Origin: Pleurodeles waltl
Taxonomy: Eukaryota; Chordata; Amphibia; Caudata; Salamandridae
Assembly: GCF_031143425.1 (NCBI RefSeq)
Contig: NC_090448.1
Coordinates: forward strand, 536,814,313 to 536,878,312
DNA: 64,000 nt
Reading direction: 5' to 3'
A model generated the notes under the pieces. That model had not been told where the DNA came from. It saw nothing but the letters and a program-made list of their open reading frames with translations, and did not search any database. Below, piece by piece: positions 51,375 to 62,914 of this stretch. Numbering within the stretch: position 1 is the first letter of the stretch; each line of letters begins with the position of its first letter. A program made the translations under genes and the position numbers.

Positions 51375-52421
51375 CTAAGTAAAACTGCTGATCTTCCCTT
51401 GAAAATTCTTCATCCAATCTTTTTCAAATCTTAACGGAATAGCATTAAAGATAAATAGCATGTTCGGCAACAGAATCATTTTAACCAGATTCACCCTTCC
51501 TAAAATCGCGAGAGGCAAATTAGCCCACTTCTTCATCTGCTTACATGACTCAATCATGACTCTACAGAGATTTTTCTCAGCTATCCTCCCTGGATCCCTT
51601 ACTATTGTAATACCCAAGTATTTCAGCTCTCTGGTCGTATTGACACTCTCCACATTTGTATTTTCGGGCATATTCCAAACCATAACTTCAGTTTTGCTTT
51701 TATTAACCACATTTCCCGCAATTTCCCCAAAGTCCGTTATCAACTCCTCCAAAACCGGCAGGGATTGCTTAAGATTAGTCATATAGACCATCAAATCGTC
51801 TGCATATAGTGCTACTTTACTATACCAGCTTCTGCACTGGAAGGGGAGTATCATCGGATTACTTCTAATTTTACAAGCCAGGGGTTCTATATATAGGTCG
51901 AATAATAGGGGCGACAGAGGGCACCCCTGTCTAGTTCCCCTCTCAATCCTAAAGGGACGAGTCCGGGAACTGTTGACTAAAATTCTAGCCACTGGATTAT
52001 GATATTTCAGACTCAAAACCCTTATAAATCTACTACCCAAGTTAAGAAACTCACAAAGGAGAATCAGATAGTCCCAATTAACCATGTCAAAAGCCTTGGC
52101 CGCATCTATCGTCACCACCGCAGGGGGTACCTTACATGTACTCGCCATATCTATGGCCCCTATCACACCATGGGTCAGCTCATGTAGAAATCTACCCATT
52201 ATGAACCCTTTCTGATCTACCTGGGTCAGTTTCTCGACCACCGTACCTAATCTTCTCGCTAACATTTTAGCAAAAATGTTAAAATCAGAGTTTAATAAAG
52301 AGATTGGTCTATAAGACTCACAACGTGTAGGATCTTTCCCAGGTTTTAATATAAGGGTAATTGTTGCATCCCTCCAAGAGGGGGGAAAAGCTGCCCCCTC
52401 CTTAACAATAGTATCAAACAA
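51375..52421 (-). pseudogene. L1/Tx1-like ORF2 reverse transcriptase
   Basis: A 348-residue open segment covers most of the RT domain: ITLILKPGKDP, YRPISLLN, DAAKAFDMVNW (motif A), RGTRQGCPLSPLLF (motif B), LYADDLMVY (catalytic box; YADD encoded at 51795-51806), NKSKTEVM and LKYLGI. It starts after the KAPGPDG region, which lies in another frame near 52.5 kb. It is the best preserved part of this LINE. The motif wording is that of the L1/Tx1 group rather than CR1. Confidence 0.85.
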
Positions 52422-52877
52422 CCACGCAAGAACCTTAGTTCTGCTATCCCCTAGACTCTTTTAAACTTCAAGGGGTAAACCATCAGGACCTGGTGCCTTC
52501 CCTAATTTTCCAGAACTTATCACCTCTTCCACTTCAGCCTGGTTTACTCACTCCTTCGTTCAAGATATTCCTATCCTCATCCTCATCTCCCAAGGCTATG
52601 AGATTTACACCTTGTAGCCAGGATAGAACTAATCCTGGGGAAGTAACTAATCCCTCTGCATACAGATCCTCGAAATGATCCCGGAATGCCTCTTGTATCT
52701 CCCTATTCCCCCTGCAGGGGCCTTTTCTGTATCCTCCTGAATCTCCACTTTATACCTCATCAATTTTGATTTTATTTGCCAAGCTAGTATTTTTCCACAG
52801 CTTTCACCGTATTAAAAAAAAGTAATCCTATTAGCTTCGTATCTCTCCTTAATTCTCCTATCTAGTATGGCTTCAAG

Positions 52878-53440
52878 CTAATTACAGGATTCTTGGAGTA
52901 CCTTGGCCAGTACCTTTTCCTCTTCTTGTCCCTTTTCATCCATCAGCTCTTTTTCTACCAACTGTATGCGCTCGTCTATAACACTGATCATATTGTTATA
53001 TGCTTTCTTTTTAAAGGAGGCTGCTCTCAACAATCTCCCTCTCAAAAAGGCCTTATAGGCATCCCACGCCACCTCTAATGCAGCTGGTCCAACATTTAAC
53101 TTAAAAAATTCTTATGTGTCTTTTTTCAGATCTGCCACTGTATCTTCATCTATAAGGAGAGTTCTGTCTAACGTCCATCTAGAGCTCACATGACTCCCTC
53201 TGAGCTTAAAGCTCACACTCACTGCAAAATGATCTGACAGGTAGGCTCCAACATGTGATATCCTATCCACACACTCTTTCTACCTCCAGTCAACCAATAT
53301 ATAATCAAGCCTGGAATAATGTTTATACTTCTTCTTGTTAAAAGTATATCCTCGCCGTGTTCCCATCGCCTCCCTCCAAATGTCATGCAGCCCAAATATG
53401 ACATCATATAAATCACCTGGGACCTTATTTTCTCATTCAT
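52878..53440 (-). pseudogene. L1-like ORF2 endonuclease end and linker
   Basis: The frame at 52878-53072 has WDAYKAFLRGRLL and a Lys-rich helix, the linker typical after L1 endonuclease. The frame at 53219-53440 holds the last part of the endonuclease (RRSINIIPGLIIYWL, a decayed S-R-I-D-Y type segment). The SDH motif lies in a shifted frame near 53.23 kb. Confidence 0.6.
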
Positions 53441-53446
53441 TTTTGC

Positions 53447-53824
53447 TCAACTCCCCTTGGACCTGTCCAGGTCGTAGTCCAGCACTATGTTAAAATCCCC
53501 CACCCATAATATCGGATCAGTGTGCAATAGCAAGTGCTGATACAGCTCTCGCAGAGGCTGAACCTCGCCCCTCTTCGGACCATAATAACCGACCAGGGTA
53601 AAAACTTGATTAAAGGCCACCAATCTCCCTATTACCCATCCAACAGCTTTATCCACTACGTCTCCCTGAATAGATATCTCCGGGTGATTTTTAACTAATA
53701 TAGCCACCCCTTTACTACCACCCGCCTGAGTAGAGCACAAAATGTCCTGGACCCACCCTAATGGCTTAAACAAGTTACTACACTCTTCACTAGATAGATG
53801 CGTTTCCTGTAGAATTATTACCAT
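53447..53824 (-). pseudogene. L1-like ORF2 APE endonuclease, N-terminal part
   Basis: Reads ILQETHLSSEE (metal-binding Glu), GGSKGVAILVKN, YGPKRGE and WVGDFNIVLDYDLDRS (Asp/Asn of the catalytic GDFN box). These are the ordered motifs of an APE-type endonuclease. The start Met of ORF2 lies slightly upstream, beyond a frame break. Confidence 0.75.
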
Positions 53825-54206
53825 GGCTCGGACATCCCTACAATATTGGACTGACCTCTTTTACCTGTCTCTTACCCTTAAGCCGTTAACATTCTAAGAC
53901 AGCAGCCTTAATTCGTTATTCTTCATACTATTTTCCTACCCTTCCCCACATTCTACCACATCACCAGAGGTTAACAAAAACAACCAATTCTTTACCGATA
54001 CATCAGAAGAAGGATTCAATTTTTTAAAAATTTTTTCCCCATGCTCCCCATCCTGTGCAACACCCCCTCCTCCCTATTCCCCCATCCTCTACCTTCCCTC
54101 CAACCCATCCCTGAAAGAACCCACCCAATCTCCTCACTCAGCGAACTCGCCATGGGAGGCTCCTTCTGCCGGACTTTAGCTCACATATGTCAAATACCGT
54201 GCCCCA

Positions 54207-54873
54207 TTAACCTAATGGCTGATAATCCTTGTCCAACGTCTTAATCAGACCATCTACCTCTCTAGTATCTCTAAATATATACATCTTGTTGTTTACCATC
54301 ACCCTCAGGGAAGCAGGGAATCTCAACTGGGCTGTGGCCCCTAATTGCTTCAAAACATTGATTCTTTTCCCTAATTCACACTGTTGATTCAATGTCATAG
54401 AGGACAGGTCAGACCTAATCTCAAAATCCATACCTTCTGCAGTTAAAGATTTCTTCTTTAAGGCGGCAGCTAAAATACGCTCTTTAATGGCATAGGTATG
54501 GAAACACACAAACATTTTCCTAGGTTTACCCCTGCTGGGATTTTTCCTAAAGGGGTCTCTATGCACTTGCTTTAACAAATCTTTTTCCTTATCTTCCACC
54601 TGAGTGGCTTGTTTAATCAGGTGGACAAAAAAAACTCTTCAAATCCCCGTCTTCCAGATCCTCAGGTACTATTAAAAACCTCAGGTTGTTCCTCCTCAGT
54701 CTATTCTCCATCATTTCAAGCTTTACTTGTGCATCCTGCTCCCTCAATTTCACTTGATGGATTGCCTCCTTATTCTCTTCCATGTCTCCTTTTAGATCTG
54801 AGACTTCCAATTCCAGCGCAGCCGTTCTTTCTGCCAGATCATCGAATTTCTGCCCATGGAGGGGGCGGCCCAA
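54207..54873 (-). pseudogene. L1-like ORF1 (coiled coil, RRM, C-terminal domain)
   Basis: The upstream frame (54873-54613) has a coiled coil (LAERTAALELEVSDLKGDMEE) and MENRLRRNNLRF, the hallmark at the coiled-coil/RRM boundary of L1 ORF1p. The next frame (54599-54207) holds RKMFVCFHTYAIKERIL, DLSSMTL and LRFPASLRVM, the RRM end and C-terminal domain. One frameshift near 54.6 kb separates them. A start MQNTKG near 55006 is plausible, followed by a stop. Confidence 0.75.
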
Positions 54874-55340
54874 CCTAAGGGGGCAAAAACCCTTTCAAGT
54901 TAGAGCTCTTATTAGAACTCCTTAATGATTAGTTCAGTTCTCACTTCCTCCCAGCTCCGCTTCCTCCCCTCTTTTTAGCCGAATTCACCCCCTTCGTGTT
55001 CTGCATGCTAAGGTTGTAATAATTGTCAACATCCTGGGGGATAGATAACTTGTAAATCTCTGGAGCAACAGTGGGCCCCTCCACAGAACCCAAATACCTT
55101 CCTTCCTTGGGTCTATTGTCTGTTCAGCCGATCCTCTCCATGACTTAAACTTTAATAGAATTGGCATCTTCCAGTCTGCCTCACCGCATGTGCTGGCTCT
55201 GGCTTTACTGCCCGGGAGGGAGATTCTGGCAGAAACACGCCTCCCACGCTAAACGTCCCAAGCGGCCTGCATCCAAGTCGCATGCCCAAATTTGTCTGCA
55301 ACCTTCTCCTCCAGGGTGAGTTTGTTTTGTTAAACTAATT

Positions 55341-55815
55341 CCGCATTTTCTTTAAAAAAATTAAATAAAATTGTGAATAAGATGCCGGAGCGCAGTGCAC
55401 GGCAGTGCACGGCATAATTGTTTCAATCGCTTGCCGGTACGGAGCCCCTCCACGGCCAGCGACTAGCAAATTGCTGGAAGCACAAGGAACTTTGCAGCAG
55501 CTGCTTTTAAATCCTAAGATATTTTAAACACAGCACCCCCTGACCCCTGAGCTCAATGCCCAGTGCGGTGGCACTTATTGCTCCTCCCTAAAGCGGAACA
55601 TAACAGAATCTTTGTATTAAGTCACACCTGCAGAACATAAGAGGCACATATACGTATCTTTTGAATCATTTACAAATAGTGCCTGCATTTTGACAAAGAT
55701 GATAATAGACAGACCAGGTGAAATATATATATATATTTGAAAATCAATGCAATTCAACAGATGATCATTGAACAAGATACATTTAAATTAATCTAGTTAA
55801 ATAAATGGAACTGAC
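55341..55815. other. Intron sequence between LINE and exon
   Basis: The proximal part may be more LINE 5' UTR. A short (TA)n run lies near 55724-55737. Nothing else recognised. Confidence 0.4.
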
Positions 55816-56110
55816 CTGATTTTCTTTATTGGAGATTGTTTTTCTTGTGCTGTGGCCAAGTGCCCAGAGTAATATATAGGGAAAAACATAATGTTCCAAT
55901 TTGTTGAGAACCAAGTCATGAAAAAGGGGCAATAAAAGTTCTTGTAAGTGATTTTCACTATCTGTGTGGTTCCAACCCAAGATGATGAAACAGACAAAAT
56001 AATGAGAAATCCCCAGACGATCTTAAGGAACGTAGTAGCACACGACTGACATCGGGTCTTTTCTTGATTTTCCTGGCTGTCCTCTGTATTTGCTTGTGTT
56101 CCATCACCTC
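55816..56110 (-). CDS. slc35f4: Internal exon of an SLC35F4/SLC35F3-family transporter
   Basis: A 295 bp exon encoding about 98 residues. The translation includes WGFLIILSVSSSWVGTTQIV and then FFMTWFSTNWNIMFFP and YYSGHLATAQEKQSP, which match the first transmembrane helices of the SLC35F3/F4 nucleotide-sugar-transporter-like family. The wording fits SLC35F4 better than F3 (from memory of the family). An acceptor (TTTCTCTATAG) precedes 56110 and a donor (ATCAG/GTCAGT) follows 55816 on the minus strand. The intron phases are 1 on entry and 2 on exit. It is a host gene on the minus strand, so the DIRS block lies in the downstream intron. No other exon was recognised. Confidence 0.85.
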
Positions 56111-56560
56111 CTATAGAGAAATAAGAAATTGTGATGTTAATGCAAAGTTTAAAGATAGTTTTGATCAAAGTGGAGGACAATTTGTAATATTTTATTCTTC
56201 AACATTGTTCAGTCCTCAAACAGTGTGTTTGTGCAATGAAAATATTAAAACATTTGTATGGGCTTAGACATCCTTAGCTCACCTGATCCTAAGTAATTAA
56301 CAATTTAAAATTTCTTTACATAGGAGAACCCCGCCACTAAATTGGAATGGTGCTTCCAGCATATGTCTCCTACAGCTAAGTCCATGCCAGATATACAGGT
56401 TAAGCACTGATTATGTCACTTTAGATTAATTTTAAGCAAAGCTGGCTTAGGTGGACGCCCTGAAAATGTGGCATGGATAAGGCACTCATGGAGCAGCCCG
56501 TAACTAATGTACACACAAATATATGTTTTTCCTCATCTGATATGCTTCTATCCTTTCCAG
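56111..56560. other. Intron upstream of the exon, nothing recognised
   Basis: A polypyrimidine-rich acceptor region lies next to the exon. No repeat or coding domain is visible further on. Confidence 0.45.
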
Positions 56561-56860
56561 CACAACCTTTTTTTAAGAGGAGGGGTGCGGCCAGGAGGAC
56601 CCCATCCAACAGCCCTGTTGAGATAATTGATGACATCACTGTTCATGGTGGGGGTACGAGTTATAGTTTCTTTAGGTCATGAGTTATAGTTTATTGAGAT
56701 AACTATAACTGGTAAATTTCAATTGTTTTACTATTTAAAATGTTATGTTTTTACTTACATTTGTACCTAACTATAACATCACTTCAACATTTGTGTTTTG
56801 CCAGTGAATTTCTGTAAAAGGCTTAGTGAGGGGGCTGCGTACCCCATCCCCTTTTGTAAA
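56561..56860 (+). repeat. Dispersed repeat, copy 1 (TGATGACATCA / GAGTTATAGTT)
   Basis: Contains TTGATGACATCACTG, GTTCATGGTGGGGGTACGAGTTATAGTTT, AACTATAACTGGTAAATTTC and a later copy of AACTATAACATCAC. The same words in the same order appear at about 57.06-57.48 kb and 60.79-61.0 kb. Confidence 0.5.
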
Positions 56861-57069
56861 TTATAGGTCCCAGAAGATGAGGGTCCCTGGGGCCTGTTTA
56901 AGGCTCAAGGATGTGGGGTATGCAACTTTTATAATATGTTCAATACCGCTACACAGCTATGGTACATTAGAAACACATGTATTTTGTAAATATCTAAACC
57001 CATTAGCTGTATAGAATTAGGTAGAAAAGTATTATGATAATTACCTGCCACTACGTAAAGTATAAAACA

Positions 57070-57480
57070 AACTAGCACACTTATTGGATGGTGTCATCGA
57101 TGATATAAGCAGTAATGTCATCAATGATGTAATCAGTGATGTCATCAATTACGTCATTTGAGATGTCATGAGTGAATACATAAATGATGTCCTAGAACAT
57201 GTCATGAGTGATGCATTTGTGAGGTCATAACCAGTACATGGCGGGGGCACAAGTTAGAGTTAGTGCTGCTAACTATACCTGCTGAATTTCTGTGTCTTTT
57301 GGGTTCAAAATGTTAACATTTTCACTGAGAAATTCACCTAGCTATAATTTTACTTTAACCTTGGGTTTTTTTCAGTGAATTTCTAAGGTTTATTTTTAAA
57401 CGAAAACAGATATTTTTACTACACCAAACTATAACACTACGTTAACATTTGTTTTTTTTCAGTGGGTTTCTAGGGCTTTT
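57070..57480 (+). repeat. Dispersed repeat, copy 2, with TGATGTCATCA tandem words
   Basis: 57090-57240 holds about seven degenerate units of the form GATGTCATnA(G/A)TGATGT at roughly 20 bp spacing. It is followed by GGCGGGGGCACAAGTTAGAGTTAG and GCTGAATTTCTGTGTCTTTT as in copy 1, and later AACTATAACACTAC with CAGTGGGTTTCTAGGG. Confidence 0.5.
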
Positions 57481-58094
57481 TTTAAAGTAAATTAATAATT
57501 TTTGTGAGTGTATGTATGGTAGAATCACTTTATAATATATGTTGTATTCGGACATTATTTTGTAAAAATAAAGTTTTTTTACTGTAACTTAACAGGATAT
57601 GATTCACAATTTGCAAAATCTTTCTGAAATGTGTGTAACTATTAAACAGATAGATATTCAATATTTCAATTGAAATTGTTTATTTGCTACATTATGGTAA
57701 CTGATACTGAGGCATGTTACCAGCAATCTTTTTTTGAGATGCCATAACTCTTGCCAGAGCCTTGCGAGATGTTCGCAGGGTTGTAAAGTGCTATATAGTT
57801 CATTGGAATCTATTTTATATGGTTCTTTATCATGTTTTTAGTCAGTAATTAATACTAATCCATAATAGAGTAGTAAATAAATAAAAGATGGTGGGATAGT
57901 TTTCTGTTTTTTGTTAAAGTGATGGGTCTCACAAGACTCCCACTGGAGCCGCATGTGGCCTCTGAGGGGGCTGTACTTCCTGTTCGGCTCTCCCGAACCA
58001 CTCGCAAGATCGTATATTTAGAATTAAGTTAATTACAGTGATTTACTGTAATTTTAAACAAAATAGAACATTAGACATGAAATGAATTATGCAT

Positions 58095-59095
58095 TGTTCT
58101 CTCTCTCAGATGACAACTGTGCATAGTAGAGTGTGGGGACGGACTGGCCTCTCCATTCAGACCTCTCTATCAGATGATGGGTGTGCATGGTAGGGTATGT
58201 GGAGAGACACTTGCCTCTCTGCTGAGACCTCTCTCTTAGATGACGGGTGTGCGTAGTAATTTGGGTGGAGTTACAGGCCTATCCTTCTAGACCTCTATCT
58301 CAGATGATAGGTGTGTATAGTACATTATGTGGATGGACTGGTTCTTCCTTTAAGACCTGTCTCTCAGATAACAGGTGTGCATAGTAGGGTGTGTGGATAG
58401 ACTGGCTTTTCCTTTCAGACTTCTGTCTCAGATGACGGGTTTGTGTAGTAGTGTGTGGAGAATGACAGGCTTATTCTTTCACATCTCTATCTCAGATGAA
58501 TGCTGTGCATATTAGTGTGTGGGGAAGGACTGACCTCTCCTGTCAATCCTCTTTCCCAGATAACAACTGTGCCTAGTAGGGTGTGGGGAGAAAAGGGCTT
58601 CTTCTTTAGACTTCTCTCTCAGATGACAGATGTGCATAGTAGGTGTGTGGTGGACGGCCACTCCCTTTAGACCTCTCTCTTAGATGACGGGCGGTCATAG
58701 TAGGGTGTATGGATGGACTGCCTCTCCACTCAGACCTCTTTCTCAGATGATGAGTGTGTGTAATAGTGTGTGGAGAAGGACAGGCTTGTCCTTTCACACC
58801 TCTCTCTCAGATGACGGGTGTGTGTTGTAGATAGTGTGAATAGGGACTGTCCTCTCCATTGTGACCCCTCTCTTGAATAATGCGTGTGCATAGAATACTT
58901 AGCTCAGGGGCTGTCCTTCCCACTAAGACCCCTCTCTCTGCTAATGGGTGTTCACAGCAGAGTGTGGGAAGAGACTGTCCTCTACCCACAACTCTTATCA
59001 AGCCGATGGGTGTAAATAGTAGACTCTGATAAACACTCTCTCCAGTGAGAGTCCTTCCTCCAGTAGCAAGTGTGCATGCTACAGTGCATTCAAAG
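58095..59095 (+). repeat. Minisatellite, period of about 64 bp, about 15 copies
   Basis: Units recur with the words CTCTCTCAGATGA, GGGTGTGCATAGTAG, GTGTGGGGA and CTCTCCTTTCAGAC at 60-66 bp spacing. Units diverge clearly toward the right end, where the array fades near 59.1 kb. Not coding. Confidence 0.8.
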
Positions 59096-59469
59096 ATCAT
59101 CTTCTTCTTTCTACTTTACCCAATCCTGCGAGAGTCCCACATGATTGCAACATTAAAAAAAATATAAATTATTCATCTACTCATCACAGTACTTATCTTG
59201 TGCACACTTCCTCTTAAAAAGGACCACAATATGCATTCCTAATAATAGAGTGCATTGAGAACTCATCTAGTCCTTCTTTCTATTTGCGATCCAGCTAAAT
59301 TCCAGCAATATTGTAAAAATTAAAGACAATATACATTTATTATCTTCACAGTAGTTTTCCCTTCCTCTCTAAATCTAAATGGATGTCATGCCTTTCTGGT
59401 ATCTCCTTATATATCTTTTTTACTTCACTTACACAACATATCTAATTTTCACAGTAATTACTATTGGCG

Positions 59470-60075
59470 GTAATGTTATGTCTAACATTACAACAACCAG
59501 TCAATCAGATCGCTCACTCTTGTAGGCCTCGCAGGAGTCCCTTGCTCCTGGGATAGCGGGAAGGCTCATGGGAAAAATGGGCCTCTCGACCAATTACAGG
59601 GTTCCATGCTTGATTTTGCACTCTCGCTGGAGGCTCACGGGACTCTTGCGAGCGCACCTGCCAAAATATACAATTATCTTTTTAACCTTAAATTTCTCAA
59701 AAACTACTGAACAATCTGCACCTAATCATAAAACACACAATCTGTTGACCGAAATGTAGCTTCCTGATGAATATGATGTAATTCCATTAAGCAGTTTTTG
59801 CTGAAGCTCTGCCTAAAGAAAGCTATAGAAAAATCATGGGGATTTTATGTTAGGGGACCCTCCTTTTTATTCTCAGCCCCTCTTGACAAATCACCGCAAA
59901 GCTTTCCAGGAAGGAGCTGAGGTGGAATTTTTTTTTATTTTGACAGTTTCATGAAGTTTCGTCAAACAAGGCCAAAGTTATTAGCTTCTAACCAAAAAAC
60001 TCTATGTCTATGGAAAAGCATATCAAACTATAACTACCTAGTGGCAACCTCCACTAGGTAATATATATATTCAGT
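59470..60075 (+). repeat. Dispersed repeat domain, copy 1
   Basis: Contains AATTTCTCAAAAACTACTGAAC, GTAATTCCATTAAGCAGTTTTTGC, a stretch ending GGGGACCCTCCTTTTTATTC, and ends AACTACCTAGTGGCAACCTCCACTAGGTAATATAT. The same order occurs at about 61.84-62.31 kb. Confidence 0.6.
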
Positions 60076-60779
60076 ACAGGAGGGTGTTTACAATGAATGC
60101 ACCCCGCTGCCGAAGGTGCAAGAAAAACTGATCAAATGCGTTATGCACTAATCTGTTGAACACCTCAGTCAGTACTCACGGCCAACCTGTGTTATGCATT
60201 TCGAAGGATGTGTAGCAGACGTCGGCAGTCTGTGACAGGTTAGCAAATTATTCGTTGTTGCCACTAACTCTACCTCCTATTGATGGATTTGAAGAAATTC
60301 CATACAGGCTAAGCTAAATATGCTACGGTTCTGCCAAATTTCATACCTGTCATTGATACAAAACCAAAGATATTAGCAAATAGAATCATTTTTTGACCCC
60401 ACTTAAACTTCATCCCCTTTGTCAGATATGTCTGAAAGTGGAGATTCCTGCACTAGGCTAAACTTCCCAACAACATATAAAATATCATTTTGATTCATTC
60501 AGCAGCACCAAAGATATGTGCAAATGAACACTTTTTGACCCTTCAATTTAACACAGCCTCTAATTGATAGATAGCATGATACTCAATGTAAATCAAGACT
60601 ACATTAAACACGATAAGGGCCTGCAAATGTTTGTTTAGATCTTTGGTAACACTCCAAAGTTTTTTGCATATGAAAGATTTTGTTGCACCCCACTCCCCAT
60701 GTAAATTTGCTCCCTCTGGATAGATATGCATGAAACTTGACATGCTGATTTGCCAAATTTTATGCTGATTGGTGATTTT

Positions 60780-61000
60780 TTTTTCATAAATGTCATCAGA
60801 AATTACATTTGAGGTATAATCATTCATGTCATAAGTGTTTTAATGTGCGAGGTCATAAGAAGAGCGAAGCAGGTGTGCAAGTTATAGTTAGTTCAATAAA
60901 TTAAACTGGTAATTTCTGTTTTGTTTTGTTCTTATCTTATTTCAACACATAACTATAAAACAACATTAACATTTGCTTTCCCACGCATACCAAAGCATGA
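60780..61000 (+). repeat. Dispersed repeat, copy 3 (GAGGTCATAA / AAGTTATAGTT)
   Basis: Shares with the copies at 56.6 and 57.1 kb the order GTCATAAGTG, GAGGTCATAA, GTGCAAGTTATAGTTAGT, AACTGGTAATTTCTG and AACATTAACATTTG. Confidence 0.5.
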
Positions 61001-61124
61001 CAGAAAAAGCAGAAAACCATAAGATTGCATTAAGGTTGCAATAATTACTGAAACACGCTAACAAAATTATGACCAGTAAGCGATTAATTTACCAAAGGAG
61101 AAGGATGGTGGCACCCTGGGACAT

Positions 61125-61625
61125 AGCAAGAGCTGGCCCTGGGGGGTGGACCATCAGAGGCTGCTCGAGAGGGGCCCCCTCCAATGAGGACTTAGCCCGA
61201 AGGGTGGTGGTCCCCAGGGTGCGATGGGGCCACGTGGCCCCCCGCTCCAACTACAGTCTTGCCCGGGGGGGTGGTGGTCCCCAGGGTGTGGAGGTCCAAG
61301 ACAGACCCCCTTTATTTTTTTAAACATTTGCCCCGGGGAATGGTGGTCCCCGGGGGCCACGTGGCCCCCGCTCCAACTAAAGTCTTGCTCTGAGGGACTG
61401 TGGTCCCTGGGGCAGTGGCCCCCCTGCATTAATTACAAGATCGCCCGGGGAGGTGGAGTTCTACGGAGCAGCAGGAGGAGGCCAGGAGGCCTCCTCCCCC
61501 ATATTACAATAAAGCCCAGGGGAGGTGGCCGTCCCGAGGGTATCGAGGGGGCCACTGGCCCTCCCGCATCACAAAAATATGAGCCCCAGGGAGGTGGTTG
61601 TCCCCGAGACTTGGCCCATCCGGGA
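61125..61625 (+). repeat. Degenerate GC-rich tandem repeat, period of about 70 bp
   Basis: About seven units each contain GCCC(G/A)GGG(A/G)GGTGGTGGTCCCC, a GGGCCACGTGGCCCCC or similar palindrome, and CCAACTACAGTCTT or a variant. Open frames on both strands here are products of base composition. Confidence 0.75.
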
Positions 61626-61839
61626 CATTAGACTAACAAAGAGCGGGAGTCCGCAATTTGTTTTTTAAAATGTTACGAGCGGATTCGCGGATCCACTGCG
61701 TCTCCACTCGTAAAAAAAACAAAATGCTTTTTAGCCCAGGGGTGGGATGGTCCCTTTGGGACTCCAGTACCACAGCTGGGGGCTCAGGGTGTTTGTACCC
61801 TGGCCCCTTTTGCTTTTTTTACCTTTTATTTTTGGACTC

Positions 61840-62312
61840 GGTTAAAACCGAGTCCCAAGATGGCTAACATCATTTCAACAGCTTCTGTTATTGAAGTGTT
61901 ATCAGCCAATCAGTTCTCAGCACAAAATCGTTAGGGGTCACGAATACTTTGCATCCCTAGATATACAAATCTATTTTCCCCTTAATTTCTCAAAAAATAC
62001 TGAACAGAATTACACCAAAACAAAAATAAAAAGAAGTCTTTCTGGACCAGGACCCACCTTCCTTGCAAATTCGGTGTAATTCCGTCCAGTAGTTTTTGCG
62101 CTATTGCTGTTCAAAATCCCTATGGAAAAATGAATCGGGAAAACGTGTTTTGGGACCCCCTTTTTTTCTTGGTCCCCCTGGGCAGAACACCCCAAAATTT
62201 CCATCAAGCGGTGCCAAAGATATAGTCAAGTAAAATTGTGCTATTTGTATAGAAACCTGATCCTACCTATAACTACGTAGTGGCGACCACCACTAGGTAA
62301 TATATGAAATAT
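61840..62312 (+). repeat. Dispersed repeat domain, copy 2
   Basis: Related to 59470-60075: TTAATTTCTCAAAAAATACTGAAC, GTAATTCCGTCCAGTAGTTTTTGC, TTTTGGGACCCCC and the same ending AACTACGTAGTGGCGACCACCACTAGGTAATATAT. Confidence 0.6.
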
Positions 62313-62914
62313 ATAGGCTGAGATTTATGGTGTTTCTATTGCTATAATTTGTCTGGCAACTACTTGGGCTACACCTAACATCTTTGCATGCCATTCTCTT
62401 TTGCATATTATGTTATCTTATTCTACCAATTTGGGAATGGGGGTGCTGCATTCTGTCTTGTCCTAAGTTTCTCAACTATCTAAATAAATAACTGTTGAGT
62501 GTTGAAATCAATAGTGGTCTCTATCATCTTCTGTGGTGGTTTGCTGAGCTTGAAGGCCGCCTCGGTCTGTTTTGGTATTCCTCATTAGAAAGGAATGAGA
62601 CGAGGACAAGGCTGACCCGGGGGTAATGTCGTATTACTAATTGGTAAGTTTCAATACTGCTACTTCTGTTGTCCTCATCCCGTTCATCAGGCCCCTCTCT
62701 CCATCTGTTGATCAGGACTTCAGCTATGGGGTCTTGGGATTTCAGGAGGAATGCTGGCTATTCTGCCTATATAGGCACCAGTCTTTTCAGAGGGGCACAT
62801 ACTTTTTGCATTCTTCTTGTTCTTTTTTTCTGTCATGCGAACTTGAATCACCTCATTAGTGATGAATGGGACGAGGGCAACAGGACCAGGAGTAATGAAG
62901 ATTACCAGTAAATA
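62313..62914. other. Intron-like sequence, nothing recognised
   Basis: CCTCATTAG plus AATG(A/G)GACGAGG occurs twice (about 62581 and 62850), which may be a small direct repeat. No coding domain. Confidence 0.4.

Larger units (their letters stand above)
47891..55340 (-). mobile_element. L1/Tx1-like LINE (minus), degraded, with solo LTR insert
   Basis: On the minus strand: a 5' leader (about 55.3-55.0 kb, true 5' end uncertain), ORF1 (about 55006-54207), ORF2 with endonuclease (53.8-53.2 kb), RT (52421-51375), a C-terminal zinc-type domain (50684-50306), a 3' UTR (48223-47909) and a poly-A tail, seen as a run of T at 47891-47908. A solo LTR at 48224-50305 separates the ORF2 end from the 3' UTR. 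Several frameshifts and stops make it inactive, but motifs are well kept, so it is moderately young. Confidence 0.8.

Noticed and set aside
55783..55980. A second minus-strand frame overlapping the exon
   Set aside because: Shadow of the slc35f4-like exon in another frame.
61154..61631. Open frames on both strands at 61.15-61.63 kb
   Set aside because: Created by GC-rich tandem repeats. No conserved domain.
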